Origin: UBA11606 sp964504305
GTDB lineage: Bacteria; Actinomycetota; Acidimicrobiia; Acidimicrobiales; Aldehydirespiratoraceae
NCBI GenBank assembly: GCA_964504305.1
Contig: CAZDEB010000012.1
Location: 1-64,000, forward strand
Length of the DNA: 64,000 nt
Direction: 5' to 3'
Shown here: piece by piece, positions 41,394-50,201 of the stretch
Layout: each line of letters begins with the position of its first letter
Position numbering within the stretch: the stretch's first letter is position 1
Made by a program: the position numbers and the translations under genes
Notes under the pieces: model-generated
Told to the model about the DNA's origin: nothing
Databases searched by the model: none
Seen by the model: the letters and a program-made list of their open reading frames with translations, nothing else

Positions 41394-42178
41394 CGGAACA
41401 ACTCTGGCGCAACCGGGCAGTCGACACGAAGTCGGGCTTCGGCGACCGAAATGGGTCCGCTCGGACCCACAACCCGGTCGACGAGATCAAGCGGCAACTC
41501 TTCGAACAATGCGTGCCACGGGTCGTCGTCGATCGTCCGGTCGGTGAGCGGTTCCCACATCCGCAACGGCAGGCATCGGCCTACGCCGGCCACCAACCAG
41601 ACCGGCGTTTCGAGATAACGACCCACGGCCGCGGCGCTCATCGAACCAATCGGGCACAGCGCGGCGTCTGGTCCGAGGGCGTCGGTTTCGAGAAGGATCA
41701 GGTCGACCACCGAGGCCGCGCTGGCGATCCCTGCCGGTTCGACGTCGACGGCGAGGTGGTCGCCAACTTCGAGCTGGTGCACCAGGCCGTATCCGTCGCC
41801 GGTGGTATCGGCAACGAACGCTTCGATATCGGCCCTCTGAAGCAACGCGGCAGACACGATGTCGGTGCGACCCATCACCAGAACCCGACAACCCGGCTCG
41901 AGCACATGCACCAACTCGCGCATGGTGGTATCGCGTTCGATCTCCTCGACCGCGTCACGCGCTTCGGTGCGGGCATCGGCACCGGTGATCATGCGAGCCG
42001 AAAGCCATACGAGCGGGCCCGCTTGGGGGCGATGTTCGATGAGTTTGCGGCAAGCCAGCACGAGTTCCATCGGGTCATCGCCAACCGCGCTCAACGCCAT
42101 CGCTGCTTCTCGTAGCAGGCCAACAAGCGCGACGTCGCCGGCTCGGGCCATGTAGCGAAGTCGCTCGATGGGGTGCAC
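41390..42178 (-). CDS. eIF-2B/MtnA-like (ISOCOT-fold) protein
   Basis: A 262-residue member of the eIF2B/ribose-bisphosphate isomerase superfamily. LACRKLIEHRPQAGPLVWL, RVLVMGRTDIVSAALLQRA, VEPAGIASAASVVDLILLET and DALGPDAALCPIGSMSAAAV correspond to the conserved core. In the last block ALCPIGSMSAA replaces the usual NKiGT. The catalytic Cys/Asp pair of MtnA is not clearly conserved, so an isomerase role is doubtful. The start is GTG 42178, with TACGAT (42187-42192) 8 nt upstream. It is divergent from a thioredoxin-fold gene. Confidence 0.7.
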   Translation of the reverse strand: MHPIERLRYMARAGDVALVGLLREAAMALSAVGDDPMELVLACRKLIEHRPQAGPLVWLSARMITGADARTEARDAVEEIERDTTMRELVHVLEPGCRVLVMGRTDIVSAALLQRADIEAFVADTTGDGYGLVHQLEVGDHLAVDVEPAGIASAASVVDLILLETDALGPDAALCPIGSMSAAAVGRYLETPVWLVAGVGRCLPLRMWEPLTDRTIDDDPWHALFEELPLDLVDRVVGPSGPISVAEARLRVDCPVAPELFR

Positions 42179-42242
42179 GTCGGCCGATCGTAGGCGGCCC
42201 AATGCGACGGGACCACCATGGACTGCGCTAGCTTTGCCCCTC

Positions 42243-42728
42243 GTGGTAGCTGCATCTCTCGATACCGAACTCACTGCCCTCGAAGGTGATCCTCGATCCC
42301 TCGGCGACATGATGACCACCTTCCCGTTGGTGCCGGTGATTCTCGACCCGTTCACCCAGGAAAGTGCCTGGATTCTCGACACCGCTCGTCGGATTCTCGG
42401 TCACTTCACAGGGGCCGACTGCCGGCCGTGCTGGATACTCACGTGTTCGGCCGACGAGGCCCGCACATTTCTTGGGCCTTACGCCGACGAGTTCGTCACT
42501 TTTGCCGATCCCGGCCGCACTTTTGTCAAGAATCTTGGTCTCCAAACCCTTCCGGCGTTCGCGTTGGTGCGCCAAGACGGCGAGGTGACGGCCAAGGCCG
42601 AAGGCTGGAGTCCCGCCAACTGGCGAGAGGTGGCCGAGGCGGTCGCGGCCATCACAAAGTGGAGCCGCCCGCCGATTCCGGCGGTTGGCGACCCCGCAAC
42701 CTACTCAGGCACGCCCGCCGCCGGCTGA
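42243..42728 (+). CDS. Thioredoxin-fold protein
   Basis: A 161-residue thioredoxin-like protein. CxxC lies in GADCRPCWILTCSADEA, and the cis-Pro is in LGLQTLPAFALVRQDGEVTA, followed by EGWSPANWREVAEAVAA. There is no signal peptide. It resembles the thioredoxin half of the 36527 gene (both end in a GW...W stretch). The start is GTG 42243 with TAGCTT (42229-42234) 8 nt upstream. It probably reduces a specific cytosolic partner. Confidence 0.7.
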   Translation: MVAASLDTELTALEGDPRSLGDMMTTFPLVPVILDPFTQESAWILDTARRILGHFTGADCRPCWILTCSADEARTFLGPYADEFVTFADPGRTFVKNLGLQTLPAFALVRQDGEVTAKAEGWSPANWREVAEAVAAITKWSRPPIPAVGDPATYSGTPAAG

Positions 42729-42765
42729 TTCGATTCCCGGCTCCTCCAGGGGTCTTACCGGGCTG

Positions 42766-42771
42766 TACCGT
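42766..42771 (+). promoter_or_regulatory. Putative leaderless -10 box of fumarase
   Basis: TACCGT lies 5 nt before the ATG at 42777, with no Shine-Dalgarno between. Confidence 0.4.
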
Positions 42772-42776
42772 GGCGC

Positions 42777-44411
42777 ATGAGCGACTTTGCGTACTCCGAC
42801 ATCTTGCCGGTGGGTCCCGACACCACCGAATATCGTCTCGTCAGCACCGACGGAGTGTCCACCACCGAGGTCGACGGCCATACGTTGCTCAAAGTCGATC
42901 CCGAAGCAATCCGCGCCCTGACACGCGAGGCAATGCACGACATCGCGCACTATCTGCGTACCGACCACCTCACGATGCTTGCTTCGATTCTCGACGACCC
43001 CGAGGCATCAGACAACGATCGTTTCGTCGCCACCGAACTGCTCCTGAACGCCAACATCGCCGCCGCCGGCGTGCTCCCCATGTGCCAAGACACCGGCACC
43101 GCGATCATCATGGGCAAGAAGGGCGACCAGGTTGTGACCTTCGCCGACGACGCCGAATTCATATCCCGCGGCGTGTTCGACACCTATACCCAAACCAATC
43201 TGCGGTACTCCCAACTTGCGCCGTTGTCGATGTTCGAAGAGAAGAACACTGGCAACAACTTGCCGGCCCAGATCGAGCTGTACACCAAACCGGGCTCGAG
43301 TTACGAGTTCCTTTTCATGGCCAAGGGTGGCGGTTCGGCCAACAAGTCGTATCTGTTCCAGATGACCAAAGCACTGCTGAACGAAACCTCCCTGGTCGAC
43401 TTTCTCGACGAGTCCTTGCGAGCGCTCGGCACGTCGGCCTGTCCGCCGTATCACCTTGCCGTTGTGGTGGGGGGTACGTCGGCCGAGTTCAATCTCAAGA
43501 CCGCAAAATATGCGTCAGCTCACTATCTCGACAGCCTGCCCACCTCCGGCGATGCCGCGACCGGCCACGGGTTTCGCGATCTCGAGTGGGAGCAACGCAT
43601 TCTCGAGCAAACTCGCGAGTTCGGTATCGGCGCTCAGTTCGGCGGCAAATATTTCTGCCACGACATCCGAGTGATACGGCTCCCGCGCCACGGCGCCTCA
43701 AATCCGGTCGGGCTTGCCGTTAGTTGCTCCGCCGACCGTCAGGCCCGCGCCAAGATCACCGCCGAAGGCGTATTTCTGGAACAGCTCGACACCGACCCAG
43801 CCCGGTTCCTGCCCGAGGCCAGCCATGACGAGCTCTCCAACGAAGTAGTCGCCGTCGACCTCAACCGTCCCATGGACGAGATTCGCAACCAGCTCACTCA
43901 ATACCCGGTCAAAACTCGACTGTCGCTCACCGGCTCGCTGGTGGTCGGCCGTGACATCGCCCACGCCAAGATCAAGGAACGTCTCGACGCCGGCGAAGCC
44001 ATGCCGGATTACTTGCGAGACAACGCCATCTATTACGCCGGTCCGGCCAAAACCCCCGAGGGTTATGCCTCTGGTTCGTTCGGACCAACCACGGCCGGAC
44101 GTATGGATTCCTATGTCGAACAATTCCAAGCCGCGGGCGGCTCGATGGTGATGTTGGCCAAAGGCAACCGGTCGCGGCAAGTCACCGAAGCCTGCGCGGC
44201 CCACGGCGGTTTCTACCTGGGGTCGATTGGCGGCCCGGCCGCCCGGCTGGCCAAGGACTCCATTCGCAGTGTCGAGGTTCTGGAATTCCCCGAACTCGGG
44301 ATGGAAGCGGTCTGGAGGATCGAAGTCGAGGACTTCCCAGCCTTCATCGTGGTCGACGACAAAGGCAACGACTTCTACGCCGAAGTCACCACGCCGGTCA
44401 AACTTCGCTAA
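42777..44411 (+). CDS. Class I fumarate hydratase (4Fe-4S)
   Basis: A 544-residue class I fumarase that hydrates fumarate to malate in the TCA cycle using a labile [4Fe-4S] cluster. The N-terminal lyase domain has GVLPMCQDTGTAIIMGKKG (a cluster Cys), LMAKGGGSANKSYLFQ-like spacing and SACPPYHLAVVVGGTSAE (second Cys). The beta domain ends the protein (LTGSLVVGRDIAHAKIKERL, YYAGPAKTPEGYASGSFGP, MVMLAKGNRSRQVTEACAAH). The full length equals FumA/FumB. ATG 42777 is preceded by TACCGT. Confidence 0.92.
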   Translation: MSDFAYSDILPVGPDTTEYRLVSTDGVSTTEVDGHTLLKVDPEAIRALTREAMHDIAHYLRTDHLTMLASILDDPEASDNDRFVATELLLNANIAAAGVLPMCQDTGTAIIMGKKGDQVVTFADDAEFISRGVFDTYTQTNLRYSQLAPLSMFEEKNTGNNLPAQIELYTKPGSSYEFLFMAKGGGSANKSYLFQMTKALLNETSLVDFLDESLRALGTSACPPYHLAVVVGGTSAEFNLKTAKYASAHYLDSLPTSGDAATGHGFRDLEWEQRILEQTREFGIGAQFGGKYFCHDIRVIRLPRHGASNPVGLAVSCSADRQARAKITAEGVFLEQLDTDPARFLPEASHDELSNEVVAVDLNRPMDEIRNQLTQYPVKTRLSLTGSLVVGRDIAHAKIKERLDAGEAMPDYLRDNAIYYAGPAKTPEGYASGSFGPTTAGRMDSYVEQFQAAGGSMVMLAKGNRSRQVTEACAAHGGFYLGSIGGPAARLAKDSIRSVEVLEFPELGMEAVWRIEVEDFPAFIVVDDKGNDFYAEVTTPVKLR

Positions 44412-45181
44412 CTCGACCGGGTCGCCATCCGGTGATCGCTGGTGAACAGGCCGCGGGTGAGCCCAAGAGCGACCACCGAGGTCGAAGTAGCGATCGACCC
44501 GAGCACGAGATACATAACCGCCACCTGGACCCGAACAGCGTCGACCGGATCGACACCGGCCAAGATGAGACCGGTCATCGCTCCGGGCAAAAACACGATG
44601 CCAACCGCTTTGGTGCTCTCTATCGACGGGATCAGTGCGGTGCGCAACGCCTCCCGCAGATGAGGGGCAAAGGCCTCGTCGGCTGACAACCCAAGAGCAA
44701 GGCGAGCTTCGATCAACGGTCGGTGCTCGACCGATTCTCGAACGATGCGCCGCGCCGCCAACACCGTTGCCGTCATCGAGTTGCCCACCGTCATCCCGGC
44801 GATCGGCACAATCGCTCGACCGGTTGGATCGAACACACCAAACCCAAACAACACGCCGAGGGTCACCGCGGCCGACGCGGTGAAAGAAAGCACACCCAAC
44901 AGCGCGGCGTTGGGTACCTCGGGGGCTCGCCGCTTTACGGTCCAGCCGGCGAACAACACCATCGCGACCAGCCAGATCCATGTGTACAGCAACGGGTCGT
45001 TGTCATCGACTACCAACGCCAATGCCGCCCCGACCACCAGGAGCTGAACCAAAGCGCGCAGCGCCGCGGTCAACAAGTCGCGGGCTACGCCGAGCTGACG
45101 AACCAGCGAGAGCACGAGGGCCACGCCCACCAACACGCTCGAGATGGCCAAGCCACCCAAGCCGATCTGCACGTGGGTCAT
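44408..45181 (-). CDS. fetB: FetB/YbbM-type ABC permease
   Basis: A 257-residue permease of the FetAB family, which exports iron or affects oxidative-stress metal homeostasis in E. coli. It has about seven helices and the conserved RRIVRESVEHRPLIEARLAL, GLSADEAFAPHLREALRTAL and VGIVFLPGAMTGLILAGVDP segments. Overlap with the ATPase gene upstream (4 bp) makes one operon. Substrate assignment rests on the family only. Confidence 0.85.
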   Translation of the reverse strand: MTHVQIGLGGLAISSVLVGVALVLSLVRQLGVARDLLTAALRALVQLLVVGAALALVVDDNDPLLYTWIWLVAMVLFAGWTVKRRAPEVPNAALLGVLSFTASAAVTLGVLFGFGVFDPTGRAIVPIAGMTVGNSMTATVLAARRIVRESVEHRPLIEARLALGLSADEAFAPHLREALRTALIPSIESTKAVGIVFLPGAMTGLILAGVDPVDAVRVQVAVMYLVLGSIATSTSVVALGLTRGLFTSDHRMATRSS

Positions 45182-45858
45182 TGGCCGTTACCCGCGTCTA
45201 TGACTCGACCACCCTCCAGTCGCACGACGCGATCGGCGAGGCGGCCCGCTTGCTCGGCATCGTGGGTAACCCATATCCACGCCACGTCACGAAGTCGACG
45301 AACCGTCGCCTCGATCGCGGCGACTGCTTCGGGATCAAGCGACGCGGTCGGCTCGTCGGCCAGCACCAGTTCGGGATTGGTCGCCAACGTTCGGGCCAAG
45401 CAAACCCGTTGCTGCTCGCCGCCCGAGAGCGCCGATGCGTCGCGGTCAAGGAAGTCAACGCCCAACGCAACTTGATCGAGCAGGGCCCGGGCCCGGTCGT
45501 TCGTCAGGTGCCGATCAGCGATGCGGAGGTTGTCGAGCACCGAACCAGGAGACACGGCCGGGCGTTGAAACACCATCCCCACTCTTCGGCGATGGCGGCG
45601 TATATCGTCGGGACTCAACGTCGAAAGATCGCGACCCCGCCAGTACACCGCACCGCGGTCGGGCCCGTCGAGGCGATTCAGCAATCGCAACAACGTGCTC
45701 TTCCCGGCACCGCTTCGTCCCACCAAAGCGGTGACTCCATGAGCGGGCAGCGACAGATCAACACCGCTCAGACGCGCCACCGGATCGCCGCCCACCTCCA
45801 CCCCAGCCAGCACGAAGCCCTCCGAGGCGATGTCTTGCACCCACCAACAATGCCTCAT
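45178..45858 (-). CDS. fetA: FetA/YbbL-type ABC ATPase
   Basis: A 226-residue ATP-binding subunit partnered with FetB. Walker A is ALVGRSGAGKSTLLRLL, Q-loop VGMVFQRPAVSPGSV, signature ALSGGEQQRVCLARTL, Walker B LVLADEPTASLD and switch WIWVTHDAEQ. The start is ATG 45858 (MRHCWWVQD); the longer frame to 45936 would run into the divergent LLM gene. Only 43 bp separate the two divergent starts. Confidence 0.87.
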   Translation of the reverse strand: MRHCWWVQDIASEGFVLAGVEVGGDPVARLSGVDLSLPAHGVTALVGRSGAGKSTLLRLLNRLDGPDRGAVYWRGRDLSTLSPDDIRRHRRRVGMVFQRPAVSPGSVLDNLRIADRHLTNDRARALLDQVALGVDFLDRDASALSGGEQQRVCLARTLATNPELVLADEPTASLDPEAVAAIEATVRRLRDVAWIWVTHDAEQAGRLADRVVRLEGGRVIDAGNGQ

Positions 45859-45901
45859 GGAGCGCAATGTGAAAACCTGCGCCCGTGCAAAGGAGGAGCT
45901 T

Positions 45902-46840
45902 GTGATCGACACGGTTGGCGAAGAGAAGGTCCGCATCGGGTACGGACTTGGTGCCGTACCCAGCCTTTACGGAGCAAAGGGCGAGGCTTCGAAGCTCGGC
46001 GCGGTGGTAGATGATCTCGATCGTCTCGGCTACGACAGCCTCTGGTTCCCTGAGCGAATCAACAGCATGCAACTCGATCCCATCGTTGCGATGTCCTACG
46101 TTGCCGGCCGCAGCGAGAAGCTCAAGTTCGGTCCGGCGGTTTCGGTTGTCCCGGGCCGCAACCCGGTCCTGATGGCGAAAATGTTGGCCAGCCTCGATGT
46201 GGTTAGCAACGGTCGTTGCCTCCCCGCCTTCGGGCTCGGCATCGCCAACACCGCCGAGCATCAGGCATTCCAGGTCGAACGCAAAGAACGAGCCCCATGG
46301 CTGAACGAAGCTTTGCCGTTGATGCGCCGGCTATGGGCTGAGGACCGCGTCGACCACCAAGGTTCGCGGTTTTCGATCCGTGGCGCCCAAGTCCTGCCGA
46401 AGCCGCTTCAGTCTCCGTTCGAGGTTTGGCTCGGGGGACAAGCACCTTCGGAATTGCGTCGTACTGGTCGACTCGGCGACGGCTGGCTCGCCAGCTTCAC
46501 CACCCCACAACTCGTCGCCGAAGGTATCAACACGATTTCGATGGCCGCCGTCGAGGCCGGTCGGACCATCGACCCGGGCCACTACGGCGTGCTGATCCCG
46601 TACCTCACTACGCCAACCGACACTGTGCCCGATCGACTGGCTCAGAGGATCTCGGCTCGACAACCCGACACCGATGCCCGCGAGATTGTCGCAACGTCGC
46701 ATCGTCGGCTGGCGGAAATGATCGACGCCTTCGTCGAAGCGGGCGCCACGAAGTTCGTGGCCTTCCCCTTCGCCGAACCCGAGAACTGGCACGCCGAACT
46801 AGAAGACCTAGCCTCCGCCATCCTGCCCAAACAGACCTGA
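45902..46840 (+). CDS. LLM-class F420-dependent oxidoreductase
   Basis: A 312-residue luciferase-like TIM barrel of the F420-dependent group. YDSLWFPERINSMQLDPIVA, LKFGPAVSVVPGRNPVLMAK, SNGRCLPAFGLGI and the C-terminal ADGW-like LGDGWLAS block are typical. It would transfer hydride between F420 and an unknown substrate. The start is GTG 45902, preceded by a strong AAAGGAGGAG site. The TGA stop lies inside a 16-bp direct repeat and is followed by a hairpin. Confidence 0.85.
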   Translation: MIDTVGEEKVRIGYGLGAVPSLYGAKGEASKLGAVVDDLDRLGYDSLWFPERINSMQLDPIVAMSYVAGRSEKLKFGPAVSVVPGRNPVLMAKMLASLDVVSNGRCLPAFGLGIANTAEHQAFQVERKERAPWLNEALPLMRRLWAEDRVDHQGSRFSIRGAQVLPKPLQSPFEVWLGGQAPSELRRTGRLGDGWLASFTTPQLVAEGINTISMAAVEAGRTIDPGHYGVLIPYLTTPTDTVPDRLAQRISARQPDTDAREIVATSHRRLAEMIDAFVEAGATKFVAFPFAEPENWHAELEDLASAILPKQT

Positions 46841-46862
46841 CCCGCTACAGGCCTGACCCGCG
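46831..46862. repeat. 16-bp tandem duplication spanning a stop codon
   Basis: ACAGACCTGACCCGCT is followed directly by ACAGGCCTGACCCGCG, and ACAGA begins a third copy. The TGA stop of the LLM gene lies in the first copy, and the TGA recurs in the second. Confidence 0.8.
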
Positions 46863-46874
46863 ACAGATATAGGC

Positions 46875-46909
46875 CCGCGGTCGGCCTCGGCGAACTAGAC
46901 CGACCGCGG
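46875..46909. terminator. Hairpin between convergent genes
   Basis: CCGCGGTCGG (46875-46884) pairs perfectly with CCGACCGCGG (46900-46909) around a 15-nt loop, with weaker ATAG/CTAT pairing outside. It lies between the stops of the convergent LLM and LPNTG genes and probably terminates both, though T-runs are weak. Confidence 0.6.
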
Positions 46910-46941
46910 ATCTATTACTGGAGGATTCTTAGGGCATCAGC

Positions 46942-47430
46942 TCAGGAAGTCTCGAGCAGGCTCTTCTTGGACACCAGCACGGCACCGCCGCCGAGCATGG
47001 CCACCGCAAAGAACAGCAAAGCCATGGTGTTGGCGCCGGTATTGGGTAGCTCGGAAACGCCAATGGCGATCACGAACACCGCGTTTTCGGTCTGAGCGGC
47101 GTTGCCGGCAACGATTACCAGGCCTTCGGCCGGGATGTCGTATGTCACCGAAGCCGACCAGGAACCATCCGAACCGGTCGTGTAAGGCGTCAGCGCCGCG
47201 GTGTCGCAAGAATCGGCGCCCATCTTCGCAGGGTCGCCATCGGCACCAGGGCAGGGCAGCAAGAACCCGTCATCGGTGAAGTTCGACCCGGTGACGGTGA
47301 GGCTCAGCGATCCCGGCGCTTCGATACTCCCTGGAGTGGCATTGAGCGACGGGCCTTGCGCTCCGGCCGGCGCGGCAAGGCCCAAAATCAGGCTCGCAAG
47401 CATGACCAATCCGGCAATGGACTTCTTCAT
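46942..47430 (-). CDS. Secreted surface protein with LPNTG tail
   Basis: A 162-residue exported protein. The signal peptide is MKKSIAGLVMLASLILGLAA, with a cut near AGAQG. An Ig-like domain follows (GSLSLTVTGSNFTDDGFLLP, SWSASVTYDIPAEGLVIV) with a Cys pair. The tail is ELPNTGANTMALLFFAVAML, a hydrophobic helix and SKKS, the layout of a sortase substrate. ATG 47430 has GAGGGGGAAAG upstream. Two copies of the CTGAC-N5-GTCAG operator sit 46 and 66 bp upstream, linking it to the regulon of the CoA-transferase and acyl-CoA dehydrogenase genes. It is similar in design to the protein at 10225-10863. Confidence 0.78.
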   Translation of the reverse strand: MKKSIAGLVMLASLILGLAAPAGAQGPSLNATPGSIEAPGSLSLTVTGSNFTDDGFLLPCPGADGDPAKMGADSCDTAALTPYTTGSDGSWSASVTYDIPAEGLVIVAGNAAQTENAVFVIAIGVSELPNTGANTMALLFFAVAMLGGGAVLVSKKSLLETS

Positions 47431-47476
47431 CTTTCCCCCTCGTGCGCAAGGCACAACGTCTGCACGAAGCATCCCC

Positions 47477-47491
47477 CTGACACTCCGTCAG
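47477..47491. promoter_or_regulatory. TetR-type operator copy (site C)
   Basis: CTGACACTCCGTCAG is a 5-5-5 inverted repeat (extended, 7476-type flanks read C...G) matching sites at 47497, 52809 and 60938. It lies upstream of the LPNTG gene. Confidence 0.6.
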
Positions 47492-47496
47492 GAAAG

Positions 47497-47513
47497 TCTG
47501 ACACACCGTCAGA
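47497..47513. promoter_or_regulatory. TetR-type operator copy (site D)
   Basis: TCTGACACACCGTCAGA is a 6-5-6 inverted repeat, 5 bp from site C. The paired arrangement suggests cooperative binding at the LPNTG gene promoter. Confidence 0.65.
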
Positions 47514-47525
47514 TTCACTGCTCGG

Positions 47526-48857
47526 CTACGGACGGGAAAAGAACGGCAAAGTTTCGACGTCTTCACCAACGCTGGCAGAAACGTGGGCCGGGTCGCCAAG
47601 CCAATGCAGGGCCGCGGCGTATACCGATGGCGTCTCGAGGACCACCGGCAGATCCCCGTTTCGCAGCGAACTCAGGTCGAGAGCGCCTCGGATTTGCTGG
47701 GATTGGAGGTCGGAGCCGAAGAGAAATTGCAAACCACCGCCCCCGTGATCGGTCCCTCCAGATCCGTTCTCGGCGGCCCGGCGACCAAATTCGCTGGTGG
47801 TCAACACTGTCACGCGGTCTCGGTTTCCTGATGCTTCCAAACGGGCAAAAAACCCGGCCAGACCTTCAGCTACCTCCGACCAAAGCACGCTGTGTCGCGC
47901 CAGTTGATCGGCGTGGGTGTCGAACCCGTTGATCCCGACGGTGATCACCCGAGTCCCAATACCCAGTTCGACTATGCCGGCCGCGGCTTGCAACAACGTC
48001 GATACCTCGCTGCTCCCAGCCTGATTGCCTTCCTCGGAGACCGCTGCGTCGGGGCTCGCGATGACCGATGACATGACGTTCACCGCGTCGACCGTGATCG
48101 GGATTGCTTGCTGGGCCGATGCCAGGGTCGGGTTGCTTGCCAACGGAGAAGACGTAGCCAGGAAAGCGTCGATAATCGCGTCGGCATCGTTTTGGCCCGC
48201 GGTCCGCAACTGAAAACTGGACGGATTTCGTACGACGGTCGCCGTGCTGTTCGAGGCCGCCAACGCCCGCGCTCCCCCACCAAGGGCAATCGCCCGCAGC
48301 GGGTCATCGACTCCGTTTCGCTCGGCGTCGAGAGAGGCGTCGAGCCACCGCCCGAGCCAGCCGGTTTGGGTTGGTGCGCCCGACCCGGCCCACCATGCAT
48401 CCATGGCCTTGAAGTGAGAACGGCTTTGTCCGGCAATGCCCACACCAGCCGCAATAGCCATCTTCGATTCGTCCCACAGTGGCGCTATCGGCGCCAACGC
48501 GGCGTGGAGTGCGCAATCGGTGCTCGCCAGCTCGATCGTCTCGGCGTCATCAAGAGCGAGAGTCGGGCGAAGGTCGTGATACGCGCCATTGGGTGAGCCA
48601 GCGATCGGAACGAGAGTGTTGAGGGCGTCGTTTCCGCCAGCCAGCTCGAGCAGAACCAGTACTCGATCGGTCGCGGCCGCGACCGGCGCCCCAGTTGTCG
48701 TCGTTGTTGTCGATGTGGTGGTCGGTAACCCAAAGGTCAGTTGGGCAGCGTGGTTATTGACACTGTCGCGCACGACCGCGGCCCACACCGCTCCGCCTAC
48801 CGCCGCCGAACCAGCAACCGCACCAGCGCCTTCGAGGAAACTACGTCGTGAAATCAT
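47526..48857 (-). CDS. DUF1501 protein, Tat-exported
   Basis: A 443-residue DUF1501 protein with a twin-arginine signal (MISRRSFLEGAGAVAGSAA). RVLVLLELAGGNDALNTLVP, SRSHFKAMDAWWAGSG, VITVGINGFDTHADQLARHS and VTVLTTSEFGRRAAENGSGG are DUF1501 hallmarks and recall the alkaline-phosphatase/sulfatase superfamily. It is preceded by, and probably cotranscribed with, the DUF1800 gene, its usual partner. The reaction is not established. Confidence 0.88.
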   Translation of the reverse strand: MISRRSFLEGAGAVAGSAAVGGAVWAAVVRDSVNNHAAQLTFGLPTTTSTTTTTTGAPVAAATDRVLVLLELAGGNDALNTLVPIAGSPNGAYHDLRPTLALDDAETIELASTDCALHAALAPIAPLWDESKMAIAAGVGIAGQSRSHFKAMDAWWAGSGAPTQTGWLGRWLDASLDAERNGVDDPLRAIALGGGARALAASNSTATVVRNPSSFQLRTAGQNDADAIIDAFLATSSPLASNPTLASAQQAIPITVDAVNVMSSVIASPDAAVSEEGNQAGSSEVSTLLQAAAGIVELGIGTRVITVGINGFDTHADQLARHSVLWSEVAEGLAGFFARLEASGNRDRVTVLTTSEFGRRAAENGSGGTDHGGGGLQFLFGSDLQSQQIRGALDLSSLRNGDLPVVLETPSVYAAALHWLGDPAHVSASVGEDVETLPFFSRP

Positions 48858-48866
48858 TGTGCTCTC

Positions 48867-50156
48867 CTAACCCACGACCAGGTCGGGTGATGCCAGCGCA
48901 ACCCCAAGGGCGGCTTCGCCGGGACGTCTGCTGGCCGAGGTCGACAGGGCGCCGAGGGCGTCGAGTGTTGCGGCCGAGAAACCCGACGGACGCAGGCAGA
49001 CATCGGCCAATTCGTCCCACTCGCGCTGGGCCGCGGCAGTGAGGGCAACCGAGTCGTCGGGAGTCAACCGGGAGATCTCGTTGGCCGAAGAAAACCGCGC
49101 CGCCGTAGCCGACGATCCAAGCCACGTGGAGCTACCCGGAAAGCCGCCAACGTTGGGGGGCTGCCCGGGAACCTGGCCCATGTTTCGTAACATCGCCAGC
49201 CGGGACCGAACCGGGATGTCGGCGCCGGTTGCCTTGACAGCATGAATAAGCCACGGAACCGGCGCGAGAATCTGCGGCTCGCCGTTGCCCGCAATTCCGG
49301 TCTCGAGAACAGCCCGGCCGAGCGTCATGATGTCGAGGCCCGAGTTGGCGAACGTGGCCGAGAGCTCAGCTACCACCGACTCGTCAACCGGCCCGAGGTA
49401 GTGCCGGGCCATCTTTGTCGCAATAAAGCCCGGGCAGGCCTGATGACCACAGGCTGCCTCTACTGTCGAGTCGACGTCGTGGACACCCGATACCCCAAGC
49501 AGAGTTTGCGGGGAGTCGTCGTGGCGAGCCGGCCGGTAACGGACCGCCCACCCGTCACGTCGACGAACGACCCAGCCCGTCAGCGCTCGCGCCGCGGCGA
49601 CTACATCGTCTTCGGTGTAAGAGTCGACGCCGACGGTGTAGAGCTCGAGCAGTTCGCGTCCGTAGTTTTCGTTGGGTGCGTCCCCAGTGGACGTGGCCCC
49701 GTCCAGGAATACCAGCATCGCGGCATCGGTCGTGACCGAACGGATCAGTTCCACGAAGTCGCCGGTGCCCGCCTCGCGAAGAAGGTCTAGGTGATCTATC
49801 AGGGCTGGCAAATAATTGACCACTTGTCCAGACACGGCAAAGTGGTCATGCCAGAACCAAGCCAACGAGTTCTCGAAAGGCCGCTGGGTACTCGCGAGGT
49901 GCCCGAGCCAAGAATCGAGGACTTGGCGCGCCATCGCGACGCGGCTTTTGTTGTCGCCGGCCGGATCGACATATTCGAAATCGACCCACGGTGATGCCTC
50001 AGCCGCTATCCCAACAGCGTCTGGCTGAGTCAGCGCGTCGATGAAGGCCGAGGTGCCGAGCGCCGTCCACGAGTCGAGCTCGCCTGGGGCCAATCCCCAG
50101 CCCGCCCGGCGAGCCAGGAAAGCTACTTCGTCTCGCGTGGTCGGTAAATCGTTCAC
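48867..50156 (-). CDS. DUF1800 protein
   Basis: A 429-residue DUF1800 protein. FLARRAGWGLAPGELDSWTA, FENSLAWFWHDHFAVSGQ, DGATSTGDAPNENYGRELLE, LYTVGVDSYTEDDVVAAARA and ALTGWVVRR are the family blocks. It is separated from DUF1501 by 9 bp. The pair is widespread in environmental bacteria and is thought to act on extracellular material, but no substrate is established. The start is GTG 50156; there is no clear signal peptide, so export may depend on the Tat-bearing DUF1501 partner. Confidence 0.87.
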   Translation of the reverse strand: MNDLPTTRDEVAFLARRAGWGLAPGELDSWTALGTSAFIDALTQPDAVGIAAEASPWVDFEYVDPAGDNKSRVAMARQVLDSWLGHLASTQRPFENSLAWFWHDHFAVSGQVVNYLPALIDHLDLLREAGTGDFVELIRSVTTDAAMLVFLDGATSTGDAPNENYGRELLELYTVGVDSYTEDDVVAAARALTGWVVRRRDGWAVRYRPARHDDSPQTLLGVSGVHDVDSTVEAACGHQACPGFIATKMARHYLGPVDESVVAELSATFANSGLDIMTLGRAVLETGIAGNGEPQILAPVPWLIHAVKATGADIPVRSRLAMLRNMGQVPGQPPNVGGFPGSSTWLGSSATAARFSSANEISRLTPDDSVALTAAAQREWDELADVCLRPSGFSAATLDALGALSTSASRRPGEAALGVALASPDLVVG

Positions 50157-50201
50157 GACCCCACTATCGGCACGAAAGGTGATGAAAGTGTGATGAACCG
50201 A

